Assembly (NCBI RefSeq): GCF_008086045.1
Contig: NZ_VSEY01000039.1
Coordinates: 1 to 64,000 of the forward strand
Length of the DNA stretch: 64,000 nt
Reading direction: 5' to 3'
Source of the DNA: Nonomuraea sp. PA05
GTDB lineage: Bacteria > Actinomycetota > Actinomycetes > Streptosporangiales > Streptosporangiaceae
Part shown: positions 17,489 through 25,740 of the stretch, piece after piece
Layout: each line of letters begins with the position of its first letter
Numbering within the stretch: the stretch's first letter is position 1
The notes under the pieces: model-generated
What the model saw: only the letters and a program-made list of their open reading frames with translations
Database searches by the model: none
Told to the model about the DNA's origin: nothing
Translations under genes and position numbers: made by a program

Positions 17489-20185
17489 TCATGCGGGCAC
17501 GGCGGAGTCCGCTCCCATGCAGACGAAGCCGGCGGCCACCGCGTACGCGGCGAGGTCCTCCCCCGCCACCTGCTGCTGCGCCTGCGCGAGCGCGGCGGCC
17601 GTGGAGTGGCCGGCGGCCAGCAGCTTGTGCAGGGCGATCATGAGCGTGGTGCTCTCGACGTCCAGGATGGACAGGACGGGGGCCACGATGGTGCGGGTGC
17701 CCAGGGCGAGGAAGGTGGCGCTGAGCCCGAGCAGCTCGTCGCCCGGGCGGACGACGAAGCGGCCGCTGTCGCAGGCGGCCAGGATCACGATCTCCGGGGG
17801 GTGGCGGAGGCGTTCCAGGTCGTAGACGGTGAGCGGCCCGTCGGCCAGGCGGAGGGAGGAGAACAGCGGGTTGGTGGGGTGGACGTGGCCGTGCGCGGCG
17901 ATGTGCGCCAGCCCGGCGCCGTCCAGGGCGGCGAGCACCGCCTCGGTGCCGGCCGCCGCGTCCACCAGGGCGGGCACGGCGTGGATGGACGCGACCCCCT
18001 CGGCCTCCGCCCGCGCCCCGGGCAGCCCCGGCCCGGCCGCCGCCAGCACCCGCCCCACCCCCGGCATGTCTCCCGCCCCCAACGCGCCCCGAACCTCCGG
18101 CGTGCCTCCCGCCCCCGACGCGCCCGCCTGGTTCCCGGTGTGCCACAGGGTGGCCGACGGCGACAGACACACGGGCCGTCCCGCGCACGACGGCAGCACC
18201 GACCACGGCAGCGCCTGAACGGGCCCGCTCGGCACCACCACCAGCGGCCGGTCCCCCACCTCACCCGCCAACGGCCGCATCAGCAGCGCGTCGAGCCGCT
18301 CGGCGGTCCCCCGCAACAGCAGCTCGGCCGCGTCCTGGCTGCCCGGCAGCGACTGCCGCCGCGCCATCCGCCGCAACGCGAACGGCACCCGCTCGACGAG
18401 CCCCCTGATCGGTGCCAGCGGCCCCAGCTCCCACAGCCGCACCCGCCCGTCCACGACGGTGATCGCGTACATCACCTCGTCCACGTGCACGTACTCGACC
18501 AGCGCCCGCTCCCCCAGCGCCCGCCCCAGCTCGCGCGGCGGCACCGGCGCGGCGAGCGCGCCGCCTTCCGCGTGGTGGCGGCAGTAGTCGCGGATCTCCC
18601 GCTCCAGCGCGACCTGCCGCTCCGTCAGGACGGCGGCGTCCTCCCCCGCGCCGCGCCGCAGCCCGATCTCGGCGACCACGACCCGCAGCCGGTCGAGCGC
18701 GCCGGCCAGGCGCGGGTCGTTGGGCGGCCGGGCGGGCTTCATCAGCAGGTGCCTGGCCCGCCCCTGCTCGGCCCAGGCCAGCACGTCCTCGGGGCTGCCG
18801 TCGTGCAGCGCCATCCGCAGGCCCAGCTCGGCCGCCCCGACGCGGATCCCGGACGCGTGCGCGCGCAGGTCGGTCGCGCCGAGGGTGGCGCGGTGCTCGT
18901 CGTGCACGCGCAACGCGGTGCGCAGCGCGATCTTGGCGCCGCGCCGGTTGCCGCGCGCCAGCCGTACCAGGGCCTCGGCGTGCCAGGCGTGCACGCGCTG
19001 GATGGCGGGGCCGCGCAGCCGCCGCCGGGCCGCGAGTTCGAGCTGCCGCTGGGCGCGCGCGGTCCAGCCGCGCTCCATGGCCAGCGCGGCGGCCAGCATG
19101 CGGGCCTCCACCTCGGAGGACAGCCAGCGGGCCGCGGCCAGCTCGGCCGCGCACCGCTCCACCCGCGCCACGCTCACGCCGGCGGCGCCCGCCGCCGCGG
19201 CCGACCTGAGGGCCACGAACCTGGCCAGCACCGCCCATTCCGGCCGGCGTTGCCGGCCGAAGCCCAGTGCGGCGCGGCGGGCCTCGCGCACGGCCTGCTC
19301 GTGATCGCCTTCCAGGTACGCCGTCCGCGCGAGCAGCAGCCTGGCCTCGGGCACCCCCACGGTGCGCTTGCGGCGCCCGAACTCGGCCAGCGTCTCCTCG
19401 GCCGCATCCCTGGCCTCGGCGATGAGCCCCGCCGACAGCAGCAGCTCCGTCCTGTCGGCGAGCGTCCAGCAGAGCTGGTGCGTGTCGAGCACTCTGAAGC
19501 GTCCCTCGGCGAGGTCGAGGTAGCGCAGCGCGGCCGGCACGTCGCCGCGGTGGGCGCGCAGCCAGCCGAGGTTCTGCCACACGATGGCCAGGGACAGGTC
19601 CAGGCCGAGCCGGCGGCACAGCCGTTCCGCCTCGTTCAGGTCGTGCTCGGCGGCGGCGAACTCGTTGCGGAAGCCGTGCACGATCCCGCGGTTCGACAGC
19701 ACCCGCTGCAGCCACAGGTGATCTCCGGCCTGCTGCAGGGCGGGCACGGCGACGCGGTAGCCGGCCAGGGCCTCGTCCGGCCTGCGCAGGTGGTTGAACA
19801 TCACGGCGCGCTGGGCCTCGGCCCGCGCCCTGCCGACGCCGCGCAGGTCGGGCAGCGCCCGGTCCACCTCGCCGAGCGCCTGCTCCATGCGTCCCTGGAC
19901 GCACCAGACGAACGCCAGGCGCAGGCGCGTCTCGGCGGCCAGCTCAGGCGACCCGGCCCGCTGGGCGAGCCGGATGGAGTCGCGCAGGTGCCGGGCGGCC
20001 ACGTGCAGGTCCGTCGTGTGGAAGGACGCGATGCCGAGGGCGCGTGCCGCCACGGAGGCGAGCCGGAGGTCGCCCCCGTCCCGGGCGTGCCGCAGCACTC
20101 CGGCGGCCACGCCCATCAGGCGGGCAGGGTCGGACTCGGCGAGCCGCAGCAGCTCCGCGCCCGGATCGGAAGGGCTCAGACTCAC
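17489..20185 (-). CDS. TPR-CHAT protease
   Basis: An 898-aa protein with helical tetratricopeptide-like repeats over about residues 20-450, a linker, and a C-terminal CHAT (caspase HetF associated with TPRs) domain. The catalytic dyad is present: His765 in LAHIAAHGH and Cys805 in VILAACDSGR. CHAT domains are caspase-like cysteine peptidases, and TPR regions sense or bind partners. There is no signal peptide, so it acts in the cytoplasm. The GTG at 20185 has no strong ribosome site. It is divergent from the subtilase-sigma operon across 103 bp and upstream of the patatin gene. The best-studied TPR-CHAT, in Craspase, cleaves a protein that holds a sigma factor, and a sigma factor is encoded nearby here. 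Confidence 0.92.
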   Translation of the reverse strand: MSLSPSDPGAELLRLAESDPARLMGVAAGVLRHARDGGDLRLASVAARALGIASFHTTDLHVAARHLRDSIRLAQRAGSPELAAETRLRLAFVWCVQGRMEQALGEVDRALPDLRGVGRARAEAQRAVMFNHLRRPDEALAGYRVAVPALQQAGDHLWLQRVLSNRGIVHGFRNEFAAAEHDLNEAERLCRRLGLDLSLAIVWQNLGWLRAHRGDVPAALRYLDLAEGRFRVLDTHQLCWTLADRTELLLSAGLIAEARDAAEETLAEFGRRKRTVGVPEARLLLARTAYLEGDHEQAVREARRAALGFGRQRRPEWAVLARFVALRSAAAAGAAGVSVARVERCAAELAAARWLSSEVEARMLAAALAMERGWTARAQRQLELAARRRLRGPAIQRVHAWHAEALVRLARGNRRGAKIALRTALRVHDEHRATLGATDLRAHASGIRVGAAELGLRMALHDGSPEDVLAWAEQGRARHLLMKPARPPNDPRLAGALDRLRVVVAEIGLRRGAGEDAAVLTERQVALEREIRDYCRHHAEGGALAAPVPPRELGRALGERALVEYVHVDEVMYAITVVDGRVRLWELGPLAPIRGLVERVPFALRRMARRQSLPGSQDAAELLLRGTAERLDALLMRPLAGEVGDRPLVVVPSGPVQALPWSVLPSCAGRPVCLSPSATLWHTGNQAGASGAGGTPEVRGALGAGDMPGVGRVLAAAGPGLPGARAEAEGVASIHAVPALVDAAAGTEAVLAALDGAGLAHIAAHGHVHPTNPLFSSLRLADGPLTVYDLERLRHPPEIVILAACDSGRFVVRPGDELLGLSATFLALGTRTIVAPVLSILDVESTTLMIALHKLLAAGHSTAAALAQAQQQVAGEDLAAYAVAAGFVCMGADSAVPA

Positions 20186-20226
20186 TCACGGGAGTGTGCC
20201 GCGAAATCGGCCGCGTGTGATGTATC

Positions 20227-20247
20227 AGAGCGGAGACTGTCCTCTCT
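20227..20247. promoter_or_regulatory. Imperfect palindrome in the divergent CHAT/subtilase promoter
   Basis: AGAGCGGA, a 5-base spacer, then TCCTCTCT: seven of eight positions pair. It lies mid-way between the GTG of the CHAT gene and the ATG of the subtilase gene, where a shared operator would be expected. No regulator is assigned. Confidence 0.4.
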
Positions 20248-20288
20248 GTTTTTCGGCGCGCGCTACCCGCGAACCCAAGGAGGCAGCG

Positions 20289-21623
20289 ATGGCCGACGAC
20301 AAGGTGGTCAGGCGCCGTATCGAGGCGTTCTTCAGCGATCAGATCGTGATCGACCCGAAGGACGTGCGTCAGGTGGGCCAGGAGCTCGACGCGCTCAAGA
20401 TCAAGATGGTGCCGCTGCAGTCCAGTTTGCGGCTCGGGCTGCACCTGTACCAGCTCGGCGATCTGGCGGACGGTGTCAGATTGCTCGACCACGGCCTGGT
20501 GGAGCGCGTCAAGCGGGCGGCCGTGGGGACGTACATGGAGGGCGAGGAGCCCTCCGCCCTGGACCTGGCGCTGTTCCACCTGCGTGAGAAGTCCGCCGCC
20601 GAGCACGCGGGCTACCGGCCGGTGGTCGCGAAGAACCGGGTGTACGAGAACATCGAGGGCTCCCCGTACAGCGGCGGAAGCGTCGGCGACCCCCGGCCCG
20701 CCCCCGCGTTCGCGCTGCCCGCGCGGTCGCACTCGACCCGCCGCCGGCCGCGCATCGGCATCCTGGACACGCCGATGCATGCGCATCCGAGGTTCGCCGG
20801 ACGGTACGTGACCGACTCCGACGACGCGCTGCTGGAGGAGCGGCAGGACCGGGTGTCGTTCAGCGGGCACGCCATCTTCGTCGCCTCGGTGGCGGCGCAG
20901 CAGGCGCCGGACGCCGAGTTCGTCATCTATCCCGTGCTCAACCCCGACCGGCTGACGACCAGCTCGTGGCGGCTGGCCACCACGATGGCCGGGGCCATGG
21001 ACGACGATCTGGACATGATGATCATGGCATTGGGCGGCGCGACGGCCGACGGGCGGGAACCGCTGGCCCTGGCCCGCGCCTGCGAGCGCACCAGCGGCGT
21101 CGTCAAGGTGGCCGCGCTGGGCAACAACGGCCGGAACGAGGCGGGGGCGCCTCCGGATGTCCAGGTCTCCGAGCTGCCCCCGAACATCCCGATGTGGCCG
21201 GCCGCCAGCTCCACCGTGATCGCCGTCGGCGCCCGGAACGCCCACGACGTCTTCCCCGCGTACTTCTCCCCGACGCAGGCGCAGGCGCCCTGGGTCGACT
21301 GCACGGCGCCCGGCCAGAACCTGCGCGGGCTGTTCCTGTCCGGCCACGTCTGGATGGCCGAGCTGAACGTGCTGGAGGGCGTGGTAGAGCGGACCGACCG
21401 CTCCGACTACTTCCCCTCCCCCGGCTACGCCACCTGGAGCGGCAGCTCGTTCTCGGCCGCGTACGCCGGCGGCGCCATGGCACAGCGGGCCTACACGCAG
21501 GGAATTTCCGTCCAGGAGGTGGCGGACAGGCTGTTCAGGGAGGAACCTGGGAGCACCCCGACCACCTACGACCACGCGCCATCCGCCGGCATCGACGGCA
21601 TCGACGTCATCCGGTTCCAGTAG
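20289..21623 (+). CDS. Intracellular subtilisin-like (S8) peptidase
   Basis: A 444-aa serine peptidase with the full subtilase triad: Asp160 in IGILDTPMH, His194 in FSGHAIFVASVAA and Ser387 in WSGSSFSAAYAGG; Asn279/280 in ALGNNGRN supplies the oxyanion hole. The Ser motif is GSSFSAA instead of the usual GTSMA. Residues 1-130 are a helical region of unknown family without signal peptide or propeptide cleavage features, so it is probably cytoplasmic. AAGGAGG at 20276 fixes the ATG at 20289; an in-frame upstream extension runs through the promoter and is rejected. It is followed by a sigma factor and a small protein, forming a three-gene operon opposite the CHAT gene. Confidence 0.9.
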   Translation: MADDKVVRRRIEAFFSDQIVIDPKDVRQVGQELDALKIKMVPLQSSLRLGLHLYQLGDLADGVRLLDHGLVERVKRAAVGTYMEGEEPSALDLALFHLREKSAAEHAGYRPVVAKNRVYENIEGSPYSGGSVGDPRPAPAFALPARSHSTRRRPRIGILDTPMHAHPRFAGRYVTDSDDALLEERQDRVSFSGHAIFVASVAAQQAPDAEFVIYPVLNPDRLTTSSWRLATTMAGAMDDDLDMMIMALGGATADGREPLALARACERTSGVVKVAALGNNGRNEAGAPPDVQVSELPPNIPMWPAASSTVIAVGARNAHDVFPAYFSPTQAQAPWVDCTAPGQNLRGLFLSGHVWMAELNVLEGVVERTDRSDYFPSPGYATWSGSSFSAAYAGGAMAQRAYTQGISVQEVADRLFREEPGSTPTTYDHAPSAGIDGIDVIRFQ

Positions 21624-21654
21624 TGACGGCGGAGGCGCTCCCGAGGGACGTGCC

Positions 21655-22251
21655 ATGCCGGACAGCTTCGAGGTCGAAGCCCTGGTCATCCGTGCCCGCA
21701 CGGGTGACCAGGCGGCGTGGGACCGGCTCGTCGAGCGGTACGCCCCCATGCTCTGGTCGATCTGCAGAGCGTACGGCCTGGACCGCCGGGACATCGACGA
21801 CGTCGCCCAGTTCGTGTGGATGCGCGCCGTCGAGCACCTGTCCCGCCTCCGCGACCCGGAGCGGCTGGGCTCCTGGCTGGCCACCACGACGAAACGCGAA
21901 TGCGTCCGGGTGCGCAGGGCCAGGCACAAGCAGGACAGCGCCGAATCCCCGCTCGACGCCGCGACCGTCGCGGACGACCGGGGCGACGACGTCACGCGGA
22001 CGCTGGAGGAGGCCGAGCTCAACGCCGTGCTCCGCGCCGCCTTTGCCGAGTTGTCGCCCGACTGTCAGCGGCTGCTGTCACTCCTTCTGCGAGAGGTTCC
22101 CTACACCGAGATCTCCTCTCGGCTCGGCATGGCCGTCGGCAGCATCGGCCCCACCCGATCGCGATGCCTGGCGCGGCTGCGTACCAACGCGGCGCTGGCC
22201 GCCCTGATGCGGGCGGACACGGAAGTGCGAGAGGGTGATAGTCATGTCTGA
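21655..22251 (+). CDS. Sigma-70 family (ECF-like) RNA polymerase sigma factor
   Basis: A 198-aa sigma factor with region 2 at about residues 8-88 (WDRLVERYAPMLWSICRAYG, DDVAQFVWMRAVEHL) and region 4 at about 130-185 (ELSPDCQRLLSLLLREVPYT, the helix-turn-helix EISSRLGMAVGSIGPTRSRC). GAGGGA upstream supports the ATG. It lies 31 bp after the subtilase stop and overlaps the next gene by 8 bp (ATGTCTGA). No classical anti-sigma factor is adjacent. Control through the downstream small protein or through proteolysis by CHAT or subtilase is the obvious hypothesis. Confidence 0.92.
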   Translation: MPDSFEVEALVIRARTGDQAAWDRLVERYAPMLWSICRAYGLDRRDIDDVAQFVWMRAVEHLSRLRDPERLGSWLATTTKRECVRVRRARHKQDSAESPLDAATVADDRGDDVTRTLEEAELNAVLRAAFAELSPDCQRLLSLLLREVPYTEISSRLGMAVGSIGPTRSRCLARLRTNAALAALMRADTEVREGDSHV

Positions 22252-22711
22252 GGCGTGGGACGACCACGAGCTCCTGTCCAGGCTCCGCGCGGCCATGCGG
22301 GCCGCCGACGCCGTCCCACGCGAGTTCGTCGAGGCGGGCAAGGCGGCCTTCGCCTGGCGTGATCTCGACCTCGACGTGGAGCTGGCCGAGCTGACCTACG
22401 ACTCGGCCATGCATGTGGAGGAGGAGGTGGCGGCGCTGCGCGCGGACTCTGCCGTCCTGCGCGCGCTCACGTTCGCCGCCACCCGGCTCACCATCGAGCT
22501 GGAGATCACCGAGAGCGCCCTGCTGGGCCAGGTGGTGCCGCCGCAGGCGGGCGAGGTTCGCGTGCAGGGCGGGTCGGGCAGCGGCGGGCCGCCGCTGGAG
22601 ATCGACGACCTGGGGGTGTTCGTCATCCGCGGCAAGCCGCACGGCCCGTTCCGGCTCCACTGCCGCACCCAGACGGGGCTGGACGTTTCGACGAGCTGGT
22701 TCACGCTGTAG
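22244..22711 (+). CDS. Small sigma-factor-linked protein
   Basis: A 155-aa protein starting at the ATG at 22244 with GAGAGGG just upstream; a GTG at 22235 in frame is less likely. The N-terminal third is helical (ELLSRLRAAMRAADAVPREF). The remainder looks like beta-strands with conserved-looking LLGQVVPPQAGEVRV and a C-terminal STSWFTL. It has no membrane segment. I recognise the pattern as a hypothetical protein often encoded beside sigma factors in actinomycetes, but I know no function. Start and stop overlap with the sigma gene implies coupled translation and a likely physical link, so it is a candidate inhibitor or protease substrate. Confidence 0.8.
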   Translation: MSEAWDDHELLSRLRAAMRAADAVPREFVEAGKAAFAWRDLDLDVELAELTYDSAMHVEEEVAALRADSAVLRALTFAATRLTIELEITESALLGQVVPPQAGEVRVQGGSGSGGPPLEIDDLGVFVIRGKPHGPFRLHCRTQTGLDVSTSWFTL

Positions 22712-22725
22712 AGCGGAGTCGTCCC

Positions 22726-23334
22726 CTACTCGTCGCGGCCGGCATCCTCCCGGTAGAGCGTCAGGAGCAGCGGCAACGTCCGCGCGGCCATCTCGGCGGG
22801 CGGGCACGGGCAGCCGCGCCGCAGCCAGTCGGTGGCGACGCTGAGCAGCGCGCCCGCCGTGAAGGCGGCCGGCACGTCGTGCGGGATGTCCGCGGAAGGG
22901 TCGAGGACGGCACCGGCCCGGTGGGCGTAGACGGCCGCGGTGGCGCGGTGCCGGATGTGGTCCGTGACGCGGGCGCTGCCCTGCGGGCCCAGCACGCTGC
23001 GGTAGAGGCCGGCGTGCTCGGCGAGGTGGGCGAAGAACGTCAGCAGCGTGTCCGGCGGGTCCTCGGACGGGGCCGGGGCGCGGCCGGGGATGGCCTCGAT
23101 GAGCTCGTCGATCATCACCGTGCAGGCGGACGCGGCCAGCTCGTGCACGTCGCGGTAGTGGTCGTAGAACGTGGACCGGCTGATCCCGGCCCGCTCGGCG
23201 ACGTCGGCCACGCTGATCCTCGACAGGTCCCGGTGCTGGACGAGCTCGATCAGGGCGGCCCGCAGTGCCGCCTGCGTGCGACGCACCCTCGGATCGGCCT
23301 GTTCCTCGCCGCGGTCTCTGGTGGTCGTCGTCAC
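22726..23334 (-). CDS. TetR-family regulator
   Basis: A 202-aa TetR regulator with N-terminal helix-turn-helix ISVADVAERAGISRSTFYDH (about residues 40-59) and a helical ligand domain. The start is a GTG at 23334. It is divergent from the cytochrome P450 gene, with palindromes in the 89-bp gap, and likely represses both genes until a ligand binds. Confidence 0.9.
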   Translation of the reverse strand: MTTTTRDRGEEQADPRVRRTQAALRAALIELVQHRDLSRISVADVAERAGISRSTFYDHYRDVHELAASACTVMIDELIEAIPGRAPAPSEDPPDTLLTFFAHLAEHAGLYRSVLGPQGSARVTDHIRHRATAAVYAHRAGAVLDPSADIPHDVPAAFTAGALLSVATDWLRRGCPCPPAEMAARTLPLLLTLYREDAGRDE

Positions 23335-23348
23335 GCACGTCAGTGTAG

Positions 23349-23384
23349 TGTCTCGGACAATTGAAGGTTAGGCTACACATGTAG
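23349..23384. promoter_or_regulatory. Paired palindromes in the TetR/P450 intergenic region
   Basis: TGTC-TCG-GACA (23349-23359) and CTACA-CA-TGTAG (23373-23384) lie between the divergent genes; GTGTAG at 23343 and CTACAC at 23373 also form a wider inverted pair. Either could be the TetR operator. Confidence 0.5.
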
Positions 23385-23423
23385 GGAAGTTGTGCCGTAG
23401 GACACCATGTTGATGGGAGAGCC

Positions 23424-24632
23424 TTGACCACCGACTCCGCCGCGACGCTCGAGACGGCCCGCAGTTGCCCGTTCGCCCCGCCCGAGCAGCATCTGCGATT
23501 CCTGCGCGAGCAGCCCGTCGCCAAGGTCACGCTCGCCACGGGGCGGGAGGCCTGGGTGGCCTCCCGCTACGAGGACATCAGGACGATCCTGAGCGACCCG
23601 CGTTTCAGCGCCGACCGCCGCCATCCCAACGCGCCCAAGCTGAGCAGCGCCGACGGGCAGCTGTCCGAATCGCCGTTGCCGAAGATGATGCTGGAGATGG
23701 ACCCGCCGGAGCACGGCCACGCCCGCCGCCAGGTGATCGGCGAGTTCACCGTGCGGCGCATGGCGGCGCTGCGTCCGCGCATCCAGCAGATCGTGGACGA
23801 CCACCTCGACGCCATGCTCGACGGCCCGCGCCCCGCCGACCTGGTGACGGCGCTGGCGCTGCCGGTGCCGTCGCTGGTGATCTGCGAGCTGCTCGGCGTG
23901 CCGTACTCCGATCACGACTTCTTCCAGGAGCACTCGGCGCAGCTCCTCAACCGCGCGGCCACCGAGCAGGAGCGCCAGCACGCCGTGCTGGAGCTGGCCG
24001 TCTACCTCGACAAGCTGATCACCTCCAAGGAGGAGCAGCCCACCGACGACCTGCTGGGCCGCCAGATCGTCAAGCAGCGCGAGAGCGACGGCGAGAGTGA
24101 CCACCTGGGGCTGCTCAGCCTGGCGTTTCTGCTGCTGATCGCCGGCCACGAGACCACGGCGAACATGATCTCGCTGGGCACGTACATGCTGCTGGAGCAC
24201 CCCGAGTCGCTCGACGCGCTGCGCGCCGACCCCGACAAGATCGGGAACGCGGTGGAGGAGATGCTGCGCTACTTCACCATCGCCGAGCTGGCCATGGCCC
24301 GGGTGGCGCTGGAGGACGTCGAGCTCAGCGGCACCGTCATCCCCGCCGGGTCCGGCGTGCTCATGCTCGCCAACGCCGGCGACCGCGACCCGGCGGCGTT
24401 CGAGGAGCCCGAGCGGTTCGACATCGACCGCGACGCCCGCAGCCACCTCGCCTTCGGCTTCGGCCCGCACCAGTGCCTGGGGCAGAGCCTGGCCAGGGTG
24501 GAGCTGGAGATCGTGTTCAACACGCTGCTGCGGCGCGTTCCCGGGCTGCGGCTGGCCGTGCCGGCCGAGCAGCTCTCGTTCAAGGACGACTCCACCGTGT
24601 ACGGGATGCACGAGCTGCCCGTCACCTGGTAG
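23424..24632 (+). CDS. Cytochrome P450
   Basis: A 402-aa soluble P450 of bacterial class. The heme-thiolate Cys351 lies in FGFGPHQCLGQ, the oxygen-activation motif is LIAGHETTANM, and the ExxR motif is EEMLRYF. Length and motifs resemble CYP105-like monooxygenases. The start appears to be TTG at 23424 with GGGAGA upstream; the nearby ATGs are out of frame. No ferredoxin or reductase is adjacent, so electrons must come from elsewhere. Its stop overlaps the convergent membrane gene by 11 bp. Confidence 0.92.
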   Translation: MTTDSAATLETARSCPFAPPEQHLRFLREQPVAKVTLATGREAWVASRYEDIRTILSDPRFSADRRHPNAPKLSSADGQLSESPLPKMMLEMDPPEHGHARRQVIGEFTVRRMAALRPRIQQIVDDHLDAMLDGPRPADLVTALALPVPSLVICELLGVPYSDHDFFQEHSAQLLNRAATEQERQHAVLELAVYLDKLITSKEEQPTDDLLGRQIVKQRESDGESDHLGLLSLAFLLLIAGHETTANMISLGTYMLLEHPESLDALRADPDKIGNAVEEMLRYFTIAELAMARVALEDVELSGTVIPAGSGVLMLANAGDRDPAAFEEPERFDIDRDARSHLAFGFGPHQCLGQSLARVELEIVFNTLLRRVPGLRLAVPAEQLSFKDDSTVYGMHELPVTW

Positions 24633-25590
24633 GAGTCTCTACCGCGGCTGAGAGCACGGCGCCGCACGCCACGGCGGTGCAGCCCGCCAGCAGGGCGGCG
24701 GCGCCGAGCGTCAGGAGGTCGGGGCCGGTGAGCGGCTGGCCGCGCAAGGCCTGCCAGGTGACCAGGGCGACGAGACCGGCGTACCCGGTGGCGGCGACGC
24801 CGACCAGGCGGGCGCGGACGCGTTCGTCACGCAGGATCGGGTGGCGGGCGGCCAGCCAGGCCAGCAGAAGGGCGAGCAGCAGCATCACCTGAAGCCCGTG
24901 CAGGGCGACGAAGTGGGGCACCCGCAGGTCGCCGCCCGTGGTGCTCCACTGGGTGATCGGCAGGCCGGGGCCGCCGTCCGGCACGCCCACGCTGTGGCCG
25001 CTGGTCAGGGGCACCGGCGCCCCGTCCGTCGTCAGCCCGGTGTGGGGTTCGCCCTGGAACGGGATGAGGAAGCCGAGCACCATGCCGGTGATCGCCAGCC
25101 CGAGCCCCGTGGGGATGGCGCGGCTCGCCGCCCGGTCCGGCCCGACCCGCTGGACGGTCAGCAGGATCGCGAGCACCAGGTTGGCCAGCATCATGCTCAT
25201 CACGCCCATGCCGAAGACGCGCTGGATCGTCTCCTCGAACGGCTCCGGCGAGTCGTTGAAGTGGCTGAACGTGCCGCGCGCCACCTGGACCGCGACGATC
25301 CCGACGTCCACGAAGGCGGCGGCGGCGAAGACGGTGGCCATCGCCGAGGTCCACCTCCGCCCCCGGTGCGGCAGCGACAACATCCAGGCGAGGGTGGTCC
25401 CGTAGACGGCCAGCGACACCGCGAACTTCAGCGGCTTGAGCCAGACGGGCGCGCCCTGCAGAACCCGGCCGTCGAACACCAGCCCGGCCACCGAGACGGC
25501 GAGCAGGACCAGCATCGAGGCGACCATGAGCAGCAACGGCCTGTGCCACCGCGTCACCCGGCGGCGCGGCTCGTGCGGTGCGGCGGACAT
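24622..25590 (-). CDS. Eight-TM membrane protein of unknown function
   Basis: A 322-aa protein with about eight transmembrane helices (first LLLMVASMLVLLAVSVAGLV; last LGAAALLAGCTAVACGAVLS) and polar loops including a Gly/Pro-rich loop near residue 200. The ATG at 25590 follows GGGAGGG; a longer frame upstream is not supported. It is divergent from the cobalamin riboswitch and cbt genes. I do not recognise the family. Confidence 0.8.
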   Translation of the reverse strand: MSAAPHEPRRRVTRWHRPLLLMVASMLVLLAVSVAGLVFDGRVLQGAPVWLKPLKFAVSLAVYGTTLAWMLSLPHRGRRWTSAMATVFAAAAFVDVGIVAVQVARGTFSHFNDSPEPFEETIQRVFGMGVMSMMLANLVLAILLTVQRVGPDRAASRAIPTGLGLAITGMVLGFLIPFQGEPHTGLTTDGAPVPLTSGHSVGVPDGGPGLPITQWSTTGGDLRVPHFVALHGLQVMLLLALLLAWLAARHPILRDERVRARLVGVAATGYAGLVALVTWQALRGQPLTGPDLLTLGAAALLAGCTAVACGAVLSAAVETPTR

Positions 25591-25701
25591 GGGCCCTCCC
25601 TGGGGGGTGAGGTGACGTCCGCTCCAGGGTCCGGCCTGGGCCGCCGCGGCCACATTCCCGCGCGCACCCCAGGTTCTGCGGGGGTCAGCACCACCATGAT
25701 G

Positions 25702-25730
25702 TTGACGTGAACCGGATGAAAGGATACGTT
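25702..25730 (+). promoter_or_regulatory. Promoter ahead of the cbtB riboswitch
   Basis: TTGACG (25702-25707), a 17-base spacer, then TACGTT (25725-25730). Transcription would begin at about 25737, just before the riboswitch core. Confidence 0.55.
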
Positions 25731-25740
25731 CCGGTAGATT

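Noticed and set aside
14964..17825. 953-aa plus-strand frame over the patatin gene
   Set aside because: It is the antisense shadow of a gene with clear patatin motifs; its translation is Arg/Gly/Val/Gln-rich without domains.
17606..20587. 993-aa plus-strand frame opposite the TPR-CHAT gene
   Set aside because: Antisense shadow; it would also run through the divergent promoter into the subtilase gene in the wrong frame.
17489..22251. Type III-E CRISPR (Craspase) locus
   Set aside because: A TPR-CHAT and a sigma factor are present, but there is no gRAMP effector, no Csx30/31 match I can recognise, and no CRISPR array in the window.
22726..25590. Natural product gene cluster around the P450
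   Set aside because: Only a TetR, a P450 and a membrane protein; no core biosynthetic enzyme nearby.
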